Positions 12,480 to 24,594 of a stretch of 64,000 nt of DNA are shown here, in pieces; positions within the stretch are counted from its first letter, which is position 1, and every line of letters starts with the position of its first letter. Location of the stretch: the NCBI GenBank assembly GCA_029204225.1, contig CM055113.1, forward strand, positions 11,618,234-11,682,233, given 5' to 3'. A program made the position numbers and the translations under genes. The notes under the pieces are model-generated. The model had not been told where the DNA came from, did no database searches, and was given only the letters and a program-made list of their open reading frames with translations. The stretch is from Diphasiastrum complanatum (Eukaryota; Streptophyta; Lycopodiopsida; Lycopodiales; Lycopodiaceae).

Positions 12480-13800
12480 AAACAAAATATAAGAGATCAT
12501 CGATTTAAACATACCTTATGGGAGCTAAATTATATTTTGAATGCCAATATGATGCAACCACAAGACACCAGCTCAATTGCAATAGATAATGGGTGAGTAG
12601 ACCAAAGCTCGCAATGAGACGAGAGCAATCTCCTTTTCCGGAATGTCAAACCATAAACTTGGGTTGCTCCAAAATCGTGAGCAAGTGCAAGCTCTTCGTT
12701 GAGGATTGCTAAAAATAGCCTATTCAAAAATTAAAAAAACATTACAATTTTCAGGCCAAAATCAATTGCCTCCACGCCTAAACCTATCTCAAACCTCAAC
12801 AATTACTTGCACTCATGTCAATCAACCCACAAGCTATCTAAAGGCCCACCCATGCTGCCAAAAACTCAAGGTTTCGTGTAAACCACATCATAATCCCTGG
12901 CAATACAAAAGTGTATCAAATTCTCGCTCCAAGAGCTATGAGAGCAAACCATGTTTCTTAGCAGCCTCAACCTCCCACATTTCTTGGTTAAAAAAGTCAA
13001 CGACCATTGCGTGCTAAAAATGTTAACATTTTGTAACTAAGCCCAGCCCCCCCCCCCCCCCCGGGGGCTTCAAAGCTTGTGCCCCAATAGGCAAGCAAAA
13101 ACCGAACTTGAAATTGCTATCCTTGGCACCCAAGACCGTCCTTGCCACATGTCGTGCCCCCATTGATATGAGCATTAATCCTCGCGCTCTATGTCGACAT
13201 GCCATTAATCTCTAACAAATAACTACCTTGTCATCCTTTTTTTATGTGCAAGGTCAACAAGTCAAAAAGACGGATCTTTGAAGTCAACCAAAAATGAAAA
13301 TGCAGTGGCAAGGAAACAAATGACATTAGTTACTTGGAATGGACACCATTGCCTATTATTGTGTACTTTGCCTATTGAGAGCATATATGATATATGAAGT
13401 TCATTGTTTCTCCCATAAGCAAACCTTCGGGTAGTCGAGCGAGTAGGGATTCTTAAGCTGGTGATGTGTGGGAGAGAGAGTATGGAGCCGTGTGGTCAGC
13501 ACAGAGCGAACTATTCTTTCGCCTTTTACTAAAGAATACCGTGCGCTGGCTACAAATAGCGGCATACCCCTTTTTTTTGATAGCCCTGCGACTGCGCGGG
13601 GCACCCCCCATCCCAACCCTCTTCAACCAAATCCAACAAGCAATCCATCACCCTACTATCCTCTCGGTTCTACTCCAAAAGAGAGTGATGGTTGAATTGG
13701 ATCCGACTGCGAGAAGTTACTCTCGATTTTCCTCCAACGACGGATGGACAGGAGGATTTTAGCTCTGTCATTGTAGTAGCTGCTTTTCATTTGCAGAACA
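12480..13800 (+). repeat. U5-carrying dispersed repeat, copy 1
   Basis: It matches 26290-27765 in the same orientation over nearly its whole length, and 51425-52145 over its right part. It contains a 16-base C run (13047-13062) where the sister copy has only five C. The U5 snRNA-like unit lies at 13412-13655. Confidence 0.85.
13484..13602 (+). ncRNA. U5 snRNA-like sequence, copy 1
   Basis: U5 is the spliceosomal snRNA whose loop I aligns the two exons. The invariant loop I with its closing stem, CTTTCGCCTTTTACTAAAG, is present exactly, within ATT/AAT pairs that extend the stem. Lower stems are intact: TGTGGTCAGC pairs with GCTGGCTACA, and GCCG with CGGC. A T-rich Sm-like site (CCTTTTTTTTGA) follows, then a 3' stem-loop GCCCTGCG-ACTG-CGCGGGGC. 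The 119-nt length and domain order fit U5. The Sm site lacks the usual leading A. About 72 bp upstream (13412-13483) are conserved with copy 2 and begin with CCCATAAGC, faintly like the plant upstream sequence element RTCCCACATCG near -70. No strong TATA box is visible. It could be an expressed gene or a dispersed pseudogene; its place in a repeat favours the latter. Confidence 0.8.
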
Positions 13801-13854
13801 AATGGATCTATTTTCTTAAACTAGCTCCTTACTATTGTGATTGATCATCATCAG

Positions 13855-15745
13855 GGTCAAATAGCTTCCAGGTTCTGTTACTGCTGCTGCTGTTGTTGAG
13901 GCAGATCTGTTTTAACCAATCGGGCCTTAGGATATATCAGAATATGGGCGAATTTAATTGAAATAGTTAGCCCAGAACTGATTGAATCACGTTTCAGTGA
14001 GCGACTACGTGAATATATACTTACTGGCTTTCAGATGCTAACAAACTTCCGAGTGCTTACTGAACTTCGACTAGTTGCAGGAGTTGTTACCTCCATTTGA
14101 GCTTAGAATGGGTTTCATTCAACTCCATCAGAACATAAAGCATTGAGAGTCATTCTCATACGCATTCATCAATCACGGTCACGTCTGACAATACGAACGC
14201 GACTAAACAGTGCAAATGTATGCACATCATCTTTTTCACCTCAGCAAATAGGAGAGGACCAATACATCCTAGCTCTATCCTATGTGATTCATCGCCCACA
14301 TCTAAGGACATAAGGACATTACTCTGCCACGTTCTTCCAAATTGTTTTAGATTGTTTTAACTAATCTAGCATCAGCAAATAATATAAAGGGGAGAGCAGG
14401 TTGAGCGAAGGGTTGTTGTCACGAATTGTTTTTGAGAGAAAGCTGAGAGTGGTTAAAACGAAGTTTCCGTCCCGATGATCCCTTTCCAAGTGGACCCTCC
14501 TCATGAAAGGTTCTCCTCATGAAAGGTTTTCTATGTTGTGTGTGCAGGTGAATAGAAATTCTAGTTTCAGACTCTTACAGTGAGCTTCAGTGTACTCCAT
14601 GTGTCTTATTCTAAGTTTTGAGGATTTCATTATGTTGTGGAAGGTACCTCATGCTTGCATATAGATCAACCCCTTCTAGATTGCCATTGCAACTATGTCC
14701 AATCATCAAGTCTTGCTTCTCCTTAAGGTTCATCATGAGTGGCCCAAAATGTCCCAATTGTTTATGACTATTGTAGTCCTTTCTTTGGCACGATAACATG
14801 ATCTTGGTGTGTCCTTGATATCTATACTGCCTTGCTTCATGTTTCATGATCTAGTGATGGTTTCCTACAATTCTCACTTCTACTTTCATTTCTATCATCT
14901 TGTTATATGTTTTGTCAATTTTAGGGGGACAAGCAAAACATTGTGCATCAAAGCCTTTTTTTTTTTTCTTTCTAACGACCATAGGTAGAAAGGCCATATT
15001 ATAGGGGGATTTGTTGATGGCCAAATATTATCTCGCTCTCTCTAAGTTGCACTTGATCATATGACAAGTTGCTATTGTGAATTTTAAATGATCTCCTTTC
15101 ATGGAAAATGAATGCTTACTTTCCCTAATTTGGTGAAGTTTTGCTACTTTTAGCTACATTAACCAGTAGAACACTATGACAGCTGGACACCTATGTAGCC
15201 TATCAAGGCCACACCATCCACTTCCCATATGACTCACTCATAGACCCATAATAATCCACCATCATGAGTTTAGGCCTCCAACCATTAATTATGACCATAT
15301 GCACATGAGGGCCCCAAACCCCTCATAATCATAATTAACTTAGAAATCGAGGTAGGCCTACTGACCTCCAAAGGGACAAACAATCCGAGATAAGTCATGG
15401 GCATGACAGTTCTTGTTTTTAATGACTTTTTATTGGCCTTTGTATGATTTGTAGAATGGCAGAAATTTTTCATAGATTGCAAATATTTTTTTTAAACTGT
15501 GGTGCTCTATAGTTTTGTATATCACCTTCTTCCTACCAAGGCTTTTCACAATATTAGAAAATGGGGGTATGAATAAATGTTTGGAAACTTGCAAAGTTTG
15601 TTAAACTGTAAGTTTTGCAGAGTTAACTTCATAATGTATAGACTTTGCTTTGGGCTTTCAAAGTTTCAAAGTTAACTTTACACCTTACAAATTCTACTTT
15701 GTGTTGTCAAAGTTGTAGTTGAAATAAAAGATACCCTAAAAGAAT
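13855..15745 (-). repeat. Dispersed repeat R1, long copy
   Basis: About 14405-15745 matches the reverse complement of 48970-50340, giving R1 a length of about 1.35 kb here. The left part, 13855-14410, matches the reverse complement of 9075-9590. No protein-coding frame or LTR ends were recognised. The AAGTTTGxxAACTT-like blocks at 15600-15710 are internally repetitive. Confidence 0.8.
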
Positions 15746-17715
15746 AAAATGTATTCCTTGCTACTCATTGTCCTCATACTGAATGGGCCTTCCCCTGATG
15801 GTTGTTGGTAAGTGTAGGAAAATTCAGAATGGTATAGATCATGGGGTGATGGGAGGTGATCGATGTTGCCCTCTTGTAGTGGCATTCTCCTTTGTTACTT
15901 TGGAACTTCATGAGATGATGGTAAGCACAAAGTTAATTGATGTCCATGCGGATGTGGGAGTGTTATTAGACTCCCACACAATCTTCTAACGGATTTCTAG
16001 TTGTTATAAATTGTATGGGAATATCCAAATGCAGAATCACAACGTTGGGATTATGGAGAGTGTCGACGAAAGACTAGCAACGAGAGCTCCAAAACTTATA
16101 TTTACTCGCCCTCCAGAAGAAGTCGACCACCCTCCATCATTGATTGTTTTGCAGATTGCTATCATAAGTTTCCTGGTTAATGTTGTATTTCAATTTCAGT
16201 TTCTGTCTGAATGGATCAAACCAAATGCTTATTTTAATTCAGTACATGGTGGTCATTGACACCTCAAACACTATTATTCATGTTCAAATTTATCAATTTT
16301 GTTGTTTTACTTTATTACATGAATGAATTTACTTCTGAATTCTATTTATCATAAATGTATATTATATGTGATTGAATAGTAGCCTTTTTTAGAGTGATTG
16401 TGTCAACAAACCACAAGTAGTTCCGACTTCATTTAGAACAATCCTTGTCGAAAATAAAATATTTCTAAACCTTAGTTTAGAACAATCTAAAGTGTATGAT
16501 GAGCCAAACAAAGTGCTCTAGCACTTGATAGCTTTTTATCTACCTCAATACAACTACTTTTGTGTAGATTGATTTAGTTGATAGTCCACCTATTTACCAA
16601 TGGAAGTATCAACCAATCTCTATTCCTATAGGGAAGTTGAAAGTCAATTATAAACAATTTCTATGTATATTCACTCATCATCCTATAAATAGGTACCCTC
16701 CTATAGATATCTCTGATAACATACTAAATACTCTATCTCACATAGCCCTATTAGAGTTGCTCAGGCAACCATTAATCCTTCCTGTCTGTCATCTCTATGT
16801 ATGTTCATTCTCCCATTCATCTTTTATATATATGATCAGAGGAAGTGTCATGTACTACTAGTACGTTAGTGCTTATCAATGTATCAGAATATCCATTGTA
16901 AGCTTTGTAGGCCCAAAAGGAGCTATTAGCCTTAAGAACAAGGCGGTTCCCACTTTAGGCCCTTCAAAGTAACTAATAAGGATAAGATGCCAATAAGGGC
17001 CCAATGTAGTTTAAATAATACCTAACAAGGGCTAACTATCCCTCAAGATAGTTAAGTTAAGGTGAGAGCATTGTCTATAACTAGCCAAGAGACATCAATT
17101 TGTGAATCTTTTGGCTCATTTGCAAGTGAGAGCTTCTTGCTTCCTCCTTGTGAATGTGAGCCATAGGGAATGTGGCACATTGCTAGGTCTCATGTGCCCT
17201 ATCCACATGAATCAATGCTCCATTTCCATTGATTGTACTCTTAATTTCATCGCTAATGTGATTTCATTGTGATCTCCATGTTTCTAGCTTTATATTGATA
17301 TGCTATCATGATTGTCTTGTTAGCTTCTTGCTTCTAGCTTTACTTTATTGTTATTGCTATTAGTTTGGGGTTTGGCACATGACAGGAAGGAGGTGGTCTT
17401 TAATGTAAATGAATGATTACAAGAGCTGCTAAACCTATCACGTCGCGACATTTAGTTTGCTATGAGCTTCGTCCGTGGTGTCCGATTGTTCTCCTGGTAC
17501 TTCATTGATCGTGGGTCATAAAGCGTGTCGACTGTAGGGCTGCCTTTGTAACCATAGTTGAGGCCATTGCGTTGCTCAAAGTTGCGGTTTGCAGTTTATT
17601 GCGATCTGCGGTCTGTGGGACTTCGTTGTCATCGCTGTTTGTATATGTCGCGATGCGATTGCGGTAGTGATGGATTATGGTTTGCGGTTCATAAGTTAAC
17701 GATGCTTTGTAAACC
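15746..17715. other. AT-rich region without recognised gene
   Basis: No supported coding region was seen. TATAAATA at 16684-16691 is a strong TATA-box match followed by pyrimidine-rich sequence, as in a plant LTR promoter. No matching LTR ends, primer site or second copy was found in the window, so this is only a hint. Confidence 0.4.
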
Positions 17716-17916
17716 TTAAGTTTCTTCAGTTTGATCACATGGTCCTGTATTGATAGATTTATAATGATGGTTATAGCCCTTTTTGGATTTCTTGTTGTAG
17801 GCTTTCACATTAGCGTCAATCATTGGACATCCCTCCTCGCTTGTAGTGACCTCCCAGAGCTCCTTCTCCATGAGAATAACTTTGAGTTTGAACTTTCGTG
17901 CACTATAATTTGACAC
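17716..17916 (-). pseudogene. Possible copia gag fragment
   Basis: On the minus strand the frame reads ARKFKLKVILMEKELWEVTT, resembling the N-terminal copia gag motif (FxxWKFKMxxxLxxxxLWEVV). The match is short, with no zinc knuckle or protease after it. Family assignment is tentative. Confidence 0.45.
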
Positions 17917-18394
17917 ACCATGAAACTTACTTGCTTCTCCAAGTACGCTTCGCCCATATTAGAAACTGCTCATACATGCTAAAAAAAACTCATTTTTAAA
18001 TGCAGACTGAATGCAGTACCACACTTTAGATGTAGTCACAGTGTTACCTAGCCACATGTTGCAGGTCTTACCAACACCATATTTGGCTTTGAACGGCTTC
18101 CAGAGCTTCAACAAATGCTAAATCTGGTGTAGTTGAGCATAACTAGCATATAGAATGGTGACAATAGTGTACTACTTTGAACTTCTCCAAAAAATAAAAC
18201 AATCCTCTATTTGTTTCATTGTCAGAGAAACCCACTAGCTAGCTATCGCTAAAAATTTGTTCAAATATATGATAAATGTTCCTAAAGAGTGAGAAGCATT
18301 CAATGCATTTAAGAACATAAACATGAGTGATGTATTCATGTCCTTCCTATCATACTCTTTGTAATCTTTCATTCTCAATGTGAATCATTTGACA
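17917..18394. other. Region without recognised feature
   Basis: AT-rich sequence with no convincing frame on either strand and no clear copy elsewhere in the window. Confidence 0.4.
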
Positions 18395-18545
18395 ATAAGT
18401 GCACAAGCTTCCTGCTATGAGAATATGAGTAAGAAATCACTCGAGAAAGGAGCCTCTATGGAGAGAAAATGGAGCGCATGAAAGAGAACACTAGAGGCGC
18501 AAAGTGCAATGAAAGGGAATGAGCTCTTCTTCAAGTATGCACCGA
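18395..18545 (+). repeat. Left arm of inverted repeat around U5 copy 2
   Basis: About 145 bp, including GGAGCCTCTATGGAGAGAAA, recur as a close reverse complement at 20195-20345. The arms enclose about 1.65 kb with U5 copy 2 and R1-related DNA. Terminal sequences do not match a known transposon end that I recognise. Confidence 0.8.
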
Positions 18546-18857
18546 AAAAGAACACTAGAGGCCCTAGAAGAGGCGAGCACGACCATCACGGCCAATGGGT
18601 CATCATGATTTTGGCGAATCATGTTTTGGGAATATTTATTACTATAGCAATGGATCTCCATATAATGTCCTTCAAGGCTCAAAGTACATTGCCAACCTAG
18701 TCACCCTCTTCTTAAATTGCTTCAAAAGGTGCAAGTGCACCCACACACAAAGATTACTTAGGCTTTGGTGTGTGATTTTATTTATCCCATAAGCAAGCCT
18801 TTGGGTAGTCGCGCGAGTAGGGATTCTTAAGCTGGTGATGTGGGTGAAAGAAAGTAT

Positions 18858-18976
18858 GGAGCCGTGTGGTCAGTGCAGAGCGAACTATTCTTTCGCCTTT
18901 TACTAAAGAATACCGTGCGCTGGCCACAAATAGCGGCATACCCCTTTCTTTGGACTGACCTCCGACTGCGCGGGCA
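18858..18976 (+). ncRNA. U5 snRNA-like sequence, copy 2
   Basis: Loop I is exact (CTTTCGCCTTTTACTAAAG) and the lower stem TGTGGTCAGT with GCTGGCCACA is kept. The Sm-like site is interrupted (CCTTTCTTTGG) and the 3' stem-loop has decayed to CCTCCG-ACTG-CGCGGG. The 72-bp upstream block (18786-18857) is conserved with copy 1, but sequence before CCCATAAGC differs from the other copies. The shared unit therefore starts at about 18786 and ends near 19028. Likely a pseudogene. Confidence 0.72.
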
Positions 18977-19039
18977 CCAACCCACAACACAGCCCACTCC
19001 AACCAAACAAACCAAATCAACAAGCATTTATAATTCCTT

Positions 19040-20165
19040 GTAAATCACCATTCGCTAGTGTGCTCTTGATCATACGGTTCAAGGCAGATTTCTGTTGACT
19101 GAGCCTTCAGATAAATCAGAAATTGGGTCTTAAGTGGAATAGTTAGCACAACCTCAATCGCGTTTAAGTAACCGATTATGTGAATACATTGATTGACTGA
19201 TCCCTTGTTAACGAGTGAATGATTACATCTGGAGTTTTGATTTGTTGGTTTAATGCTTTGTTAGCCATGCTCTCCATCCACTAAGCATCTGTATTCACAT
19301 CTCACAGCACATTATCAGGAAAGAAAGATTCAGAAACGAACTGCTGTTACATATTCTGGTCGCTTACTTTGTTGCCCCGGTAGATCAATCACCAGTAGAC
19401 TGTTGTTACACACAAAACAACTGAACTCCTTCACAGTTGAAGGATTCAGAGTCATTCTCATAGGCATCGATTTATCACGGTCGCGTCTGACATGAATCCA
19501 ACAAAAGTGTTGCAAATGTATACACGTAATCGTTTTGTTCCTCATCAACAAATAGGCGAACTGATTTGATTCTTCACCCACGGACCACATCTCAGGCACC
19601 ATGTACACTAAGATTAAGCAGCTCTCCTCGACGAGGTGGAGAGCTGCTTGAGAGCAGCTTACGTTGCCACAACTTGTTTTTTGAGAGAATTAAGGCAGTA
19701 GTAGTTCTACAGATGAGTGTCCCATTTGACCACCTTTCAGTCATCACCTTGTGACAATGATAATATCCCTGCTTTTATTAAAAATGATGGGAAAACCCAT
19801 CATTTTATTAAGTATAATGGCAAAGTTACCTTGAGTGCCCCAATGTTTCCTTTTCCATTCTATATGTGAGTGTTTATGTTTTAAAGGTTCTCTATGTTAC
19901 CCCTTGGAAGTGTGTGCTTCGGGATTGCCATTGCAATCAAGCCCAATCTTAACTTTCATAGCATTTGCTTTGAAAAAGTAGAAGTAGATTGACTGCAAAA
20001 ATTATGGTTTTGGTCATGACTTGTATCGCTTAAAACTATGTATCAATAGCATTAACCACTCATTGTATGGTGTTAATGGTTCTTGTTTTTAATGACTTTT
20101 TCTTGGCCTTTGTATGATTTGTAGAATGGCAAAATTTTTTCATAGCTTACAATTTTTGTTTTCAT
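19040..20165 (+). repeat. R1-related repeat, diverged copy
   Basis: Blocks matching 13905-14180, 14410-14710 and 15400-15490 occur in the same order: CACGGTCGCGTCTGACATGA near 19477, TTTTTTGAGAGAATTAAGG near 19678, and TTCTTGTTTTTAATGACTTT near 20082. Large parts are missing or diverged. Confidence 0.65.
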
Positions 20166-20194
20166 GGTCCTCGCCTCGAGTGTTTTTTTTTGGT

Positions 20195-20345
20195 CTATAC
20201 TTTGAACAAGAGCTCATTCCCTTTCATTGCACTTGGCGCCTCTAGTGTTCTTTTTCGTGCATGCACTCCATTTTCTCTCCATAAAGGCTCCTTTCTCCAT
20301 TGATTTATTACTCATATTCTCATAGCATGAAAGCTTGTGCACGAA
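20195..20345 (-). repeat. Right arm of inverted repeat around U5 copy 2
   Basis: Reverse complement of 18395-18545 with scattered differences and small indels. It lies beside a minus-strand copia gag pseudogene. Confidence 0.8.
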
Positions 20346-20397
20346 GCTAACTACAAGATGATGCAAGCTCACATGTTGTAAAATACTACAAATTTTC

Positions 20398-20838
20398 CTA
20401 ATCTTTTATGATATGATGCTCTTGTCCAGATGCAGAAAGTTGAGCAAAGATCGTTCTGATCTTCTCAACGTGCTGATCCAAGTCATTGCCATCCCATCGC
20501 AAGCTTTGCAACTGATTGTGTAGGTGCATCACTGATGCAGCAGTCCTCACTTCGTACTGCTGCTTTAGCTTCTCCCACACTTCATGGCTGCTCTCGCAAT
20601 CTTCAATCTGCATGAGGATTTTCTCATTCATGGAGGAGACGATGATTGCCATTGCGCGTTCATCTTTCCTGATCCATTATACTCTCCTTGGGTCTCCCTC
20701 TAGAGGCTTTTCTTCTATGAGATCGGTCACTGACCATATCCCTTCACCCTTCAAGAGTGTTTTGATTTTGAGCTTCCAAACTCGATAGTTTGCGCCATCA
20801 AGATTGATTGCAATTCTGGTTTGAATTTTTGTAGCCAT
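20398..20838 (-). pseudogene. Copia gag pseudogene, minus strand
   Basis: Starts at ATG (20838-20836), reading MATKIQTRIAINLDGANYRV, then WKLKIKTLLKGEGIWSVTDL, the typical copia gag N-terminus (LDGxNYxxWKxKxxxLLxxxxLWxxV). A TAA stop follows PRRV. The same frame then continues with DERAMAIIVSSMNEKILMQI, VWEKLKQQYEV and SLRWDGNDLDQHVEKIRTIF, the helical gag core. It ends at 20398 without zinc knuckle or protease. Capsid-forming Gag of a copia element, inactivated by one stop and truncation. Confidence 0.88.
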
Positions 20839-21907
20839 ATTGTGATATCTATTAAATCCACTCTTATATCATGTCTGCAATGTGTTTTTGTTTGTGTACA
20901 ATTTGTGGGATCTAGATACTCAACTACAAATCACAGGCCTATCAGCAATCAATCAGATGTAAAACAACAATCAAAGATGGAAGAACAGAATGTATTTTGG
21001 TATTTTGTGTTTTTGATTGCAAAGTGAGTCGGCAATGTCTCGCTCGTTAGTGGTCTGACACTCCTCTTACAACTCTATTTTGCTAGTGTTCACTGCACAT
21101 TACATACTCATCAATATTGAATTCTAACCTATACTTATGTCTCACCTGGTGAGATTGTAAGATAGATTAACTAATCATTACAAGAGAGCTTGGTTTATGC
21201 TAAACTATTAGTTAGCTGCTCCACTGGTAATGTCACTTTGGCGGCTGAGCGTGATAGTTTGAAATTCATGCTTGTCGCCTCGATACTTCGGCCTTGTTTG
21301 ATAATCTACTCAGCATAACTTGTGACTTCAGCATTTGGTTGGGGTCCGATATATCGGCCCCTTTAGGGAATTCATAACACAAGCTCTTTGTCGGTCAGTT
21401 CGATGTCGGTCACTTCGGTGAATTCGACTTCGGCCACTTCGGGAAATGCCAGGGAATGGTTGCATGAGTTCAACATTTCTAACAATTTAAAGGTTTTCAC
21501 AAAAATGCATATATTGAATCACACAAATTCTACATGCAAAAGCTAGGAACTATATTTTGAAGAATGATATAAATTCTTTTATATGCATTAAAAATTTCCA
21601 CAATCCAACAAGTAGGGAAGAAAATCGGCTTACAACAAGTATTTTGACCTAAATTGAGCTTTGGATCACAAAGATCCCTTTTCTACACTTGAAAATGCAC
21701 AAGGAATCGCTCCAGCACACTCCTCCAAAAATAGCTTACAAAAAAGCTTTGATGCCATGTGAAAAAAACAGATCACAAAGACCTAATCATGCCCTTTGAT
21801 CTTTAGCTAATTTGGAGAGCATATCTAGCTTTATTACAAATGTAGAAATCTTGCATCAACTACAATCTCTAAGTTGACAAATTTTCACATGTCTTTGGAT
21901 TCGTATG
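20839..21907. other. Copia leader remnant and unassigned sequence
   Basis: Upstream of the minus-strand gag. A block at about 21032-21063 (TGTCTCGCTCGTTAGTGG) resembles, inverted, a block at 23938-23967, so the two copia relics may share leader or LTR sequence. Short TTCGGxCACTTCGG repeats lie at 21400-21445. No other feature was seen. Confidence 0.45.
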
Positions 21908-23124
21908 TGTAGCGCAGGCATCCCAAAGGGAGCCGGGAACCACGACTTAGCTTCCCAGCCTTCAACTCTTGCCATCCAAACCCACTTGACATACAAGCAG
22001 CCAACTCGCCAACAACGATCAGACTTAACCCACTTGAAGTTCCGAAAACCAACATTGAGATCCAACCTGGCGCCATGCCAGATCGGGGGTCCCGATGTGG
22101 GTGACTTCCCTCCAAGCAAGCCGCCCGACATACATCAAACTTAACCAACTCGAAGCTTCGTTACAAACGAGTAACATCCATTCCAAGCAAGCGGTCTGAC
22201 TTACATCAGACTTAACCAACTGAAAGCTTCGTCACGAGCGCTAGAAGCCAACCTGGCGCCACGCCAAACTGGACAGCCATAAACAGGTAACTTCCACCCA
22301 AGCAAGCCATCCAACTCAGCCGATAGGTTAGAGCCCGTTCCCCAAGAGCTTAACCCATTGACGTTCATGCAAGGAACACTCAGAACCACAAGCCGCGACA
22401 GATATGGAGACAACCAGTTCCTAGACCAAATGGTCCCGACAACATACCGCTGGCGCCACGGACTGAATGGTCCCGACGGCATACCGCTGGCGTCCTGGGA
22501 TATGACCCTCAGCAATGTGCCAAGTTAAAAATTTTGAAAGCGGCCTTACAACTGGCGCTTTTACCGAACACTGAAACCCAGAAGGTAATCAGAGTCAGTT
22601 TGAGGAAAATCCCACTTTATTGATAAATCTGAGAAGGTTACATTTCAAGTGTGTGACCGACCTTAGTCTCTGGGGCGCTAGCATGCCAAGGCGAGAGCCA
22701 TTAAACATTCCAGCAAGGGAGGCTGAGACTTGGTTGGAGCTCGCCCTGAGTCGCAACCCGCACTCTCCTATAGTATTGGTGTGATTCGGCACCCCCCCTC
22801 ATACCAAGCACTCTACCCAAGATGGTAAAGCACGTTTTTCTCTCTCTAGGATTTTCTCTTTCTAGAAAGTCACTTTCTCTCTCTAGATTTTATTGATCCC
22901 CAGGCTTCCTTTAATTATGCCTAGATCGTGTGAGGTGATTGCACATCGATCTGAGCTCTCTGGACTCCGTTAGAACCGATCAAAGATTTTCAGCCATAGG
23001 AACTTGGCGCCGGCTGGATTCTGGTCACAGTGGCGCCGGGAGCAGCAGGGGCGCTGCTGGCGCCGGGGACATAGCTGGCGTCGATGGCGCCGGAAGTAAA
23101 GCTTGTAAAGGTAGCTTTACAACA
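21908..23124 (-). mobile_element. Solo LTR of family A with target duplication GTATG
   Basis: Complete 1217-bp A LTR, TGTAGCGC...TTTACAACA on the plus strand, flanked by GTATG at 21903-21907 and 23125-23129. No primer site or polypurine tract adjoins it, so it is a solo LTR. GGCGCC sites and AATAAA signals are kept. Confidence 0.95.
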
Positions 23125-23208
23125 GTATGCCAAGAGTCACTAACCCAGCAGCCTCATTACATAAATTGCCTCTCCATCAGTCTCTCGCTCATTTCATATA
23201 TGATTAGT

Positions 23209-23925
23209 CTATGAAACATCATTTTCACCCATATTCGTTCTCAGCAAATATGATATATCTCTATTGAGTGCTTTTGTAATTAGGTCTATGGTCATGTTTG
23301 GGTATTTGAAGAAAAGGTATTTGCTCCTTGCTTTATCCAACTTCTTCCTTTTGCCATCAGGAATGTGAGCATGTGAGACACTCAAAAAATCTGTCAATGC
23401 TGGAGAGCTCCTTCTCTTTTTCCTATTGCTTCTATCACGAGTGTCAGGCCCTCGTTGTTTTCAACTTCTGCATGTCCCAACCCTTATTTGGCCATTTGGC
23501 TTGCCCTTCAAAATGTAAACCCTACTATTTTTGGGTCTAGATTCAATGTACCCAACATTTAAATTTGAATCTACTCAAACTCGACTTCTAACTTTCCCAC
23601 ACTTTCAAAAAGTGTTTATTCAAATGAAATTTAGACTACTTAACTTTGAAAAGTCAAACTCTAAGTTTAATATAAAGTTGGCCTCAATTTGCCAAATATA
23701 AAAATGTAGCAAATATGATTAAACTAGTTGAATCTTTCACACTCCCTCTTCAACTAGTTTTAGCATAGACTTTGATAACACTCCAAGTGAAGTCCTATGC
23801 TTCATGAACAAGTCCTGCTTCGACATCCATGATATAACTCCATCACTCAAGATGATATCATCCACATAGATTACCAAGATGGTAACATCATTTCAAGCAA
23901 ACCTATAATAAAGTGAATGATCATA
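23209..23925 (-). pseudogene. Copia RT and integrase-end fragments
   Basis: On the minus strand at about 23925-23770 the frame reads DHSLYYRFA, stop, NDVTILVIYVDDIILSDG. This is the copia reverse transcriptase active site with the YVDD box intact. At 23397-23209 a second piece reads AHIPDGKRKKLDKARSKYLF, like the integrase C-terminal segment of copia (HVPxxKRKKLDxKSxKCIF). The order (RT upstream of integrase end) shows rearrangement or two separate relics. Confidence 0.75.
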
Positions 23926-24594
23926 CTCACTCGCAGAGTGTCATTCTGCCAACGAGCGAGACACCGATGATCTCGCTCTAAAAACTAAACTGATAATACA
24001 GTCGCTCTATTTTCGTGCATCTCCCTTTCTTGTGCTATCATTTGTCTTGATTGCTAGAATAGAATGTGTTCCGTGATGTGTAGTCGCATGTCTGGGATCC
24101 TGTAAACAACTTCCGTGACACATAGACGGTGGTGGAGACAAATATCAGAATGAACTCAAACTAGGTCAAGATCGAATGATGGGACAAATGACTAGCCAAC
24201 CAGTCGTCCATAACAACGATTTTTTTGGCAGTGTTTAATTCATTTAGAGCTCAAACCCTGACAAGACGTTGCCTTGGTCATGGATTTGGAATGGGCTCAA
24301 ACTATGTAGATATTAAATAGTGGGATATGGTAAACTAGCTGGTGAGCTAACCATGCTAGCAAATTTTTTCTTGGCAATGTTTGAGTCATTTAGAGCTTAA
24401 ACATTAACATAAATCCACATTTAGGTAGGTTAGGAAGTGGAATGGTTTAAACTATGTTAAAAACAAATGGCGGCCCCCCCAAAATTTTTGAACAATGTTT
24501 AACCATTTAGATATAAAACATAGACAAAACATGCTTGGCGAGGAAATATGAAAAAAAATAAATATATATTGAGCTAAAAACCTACTAGAGCTTA

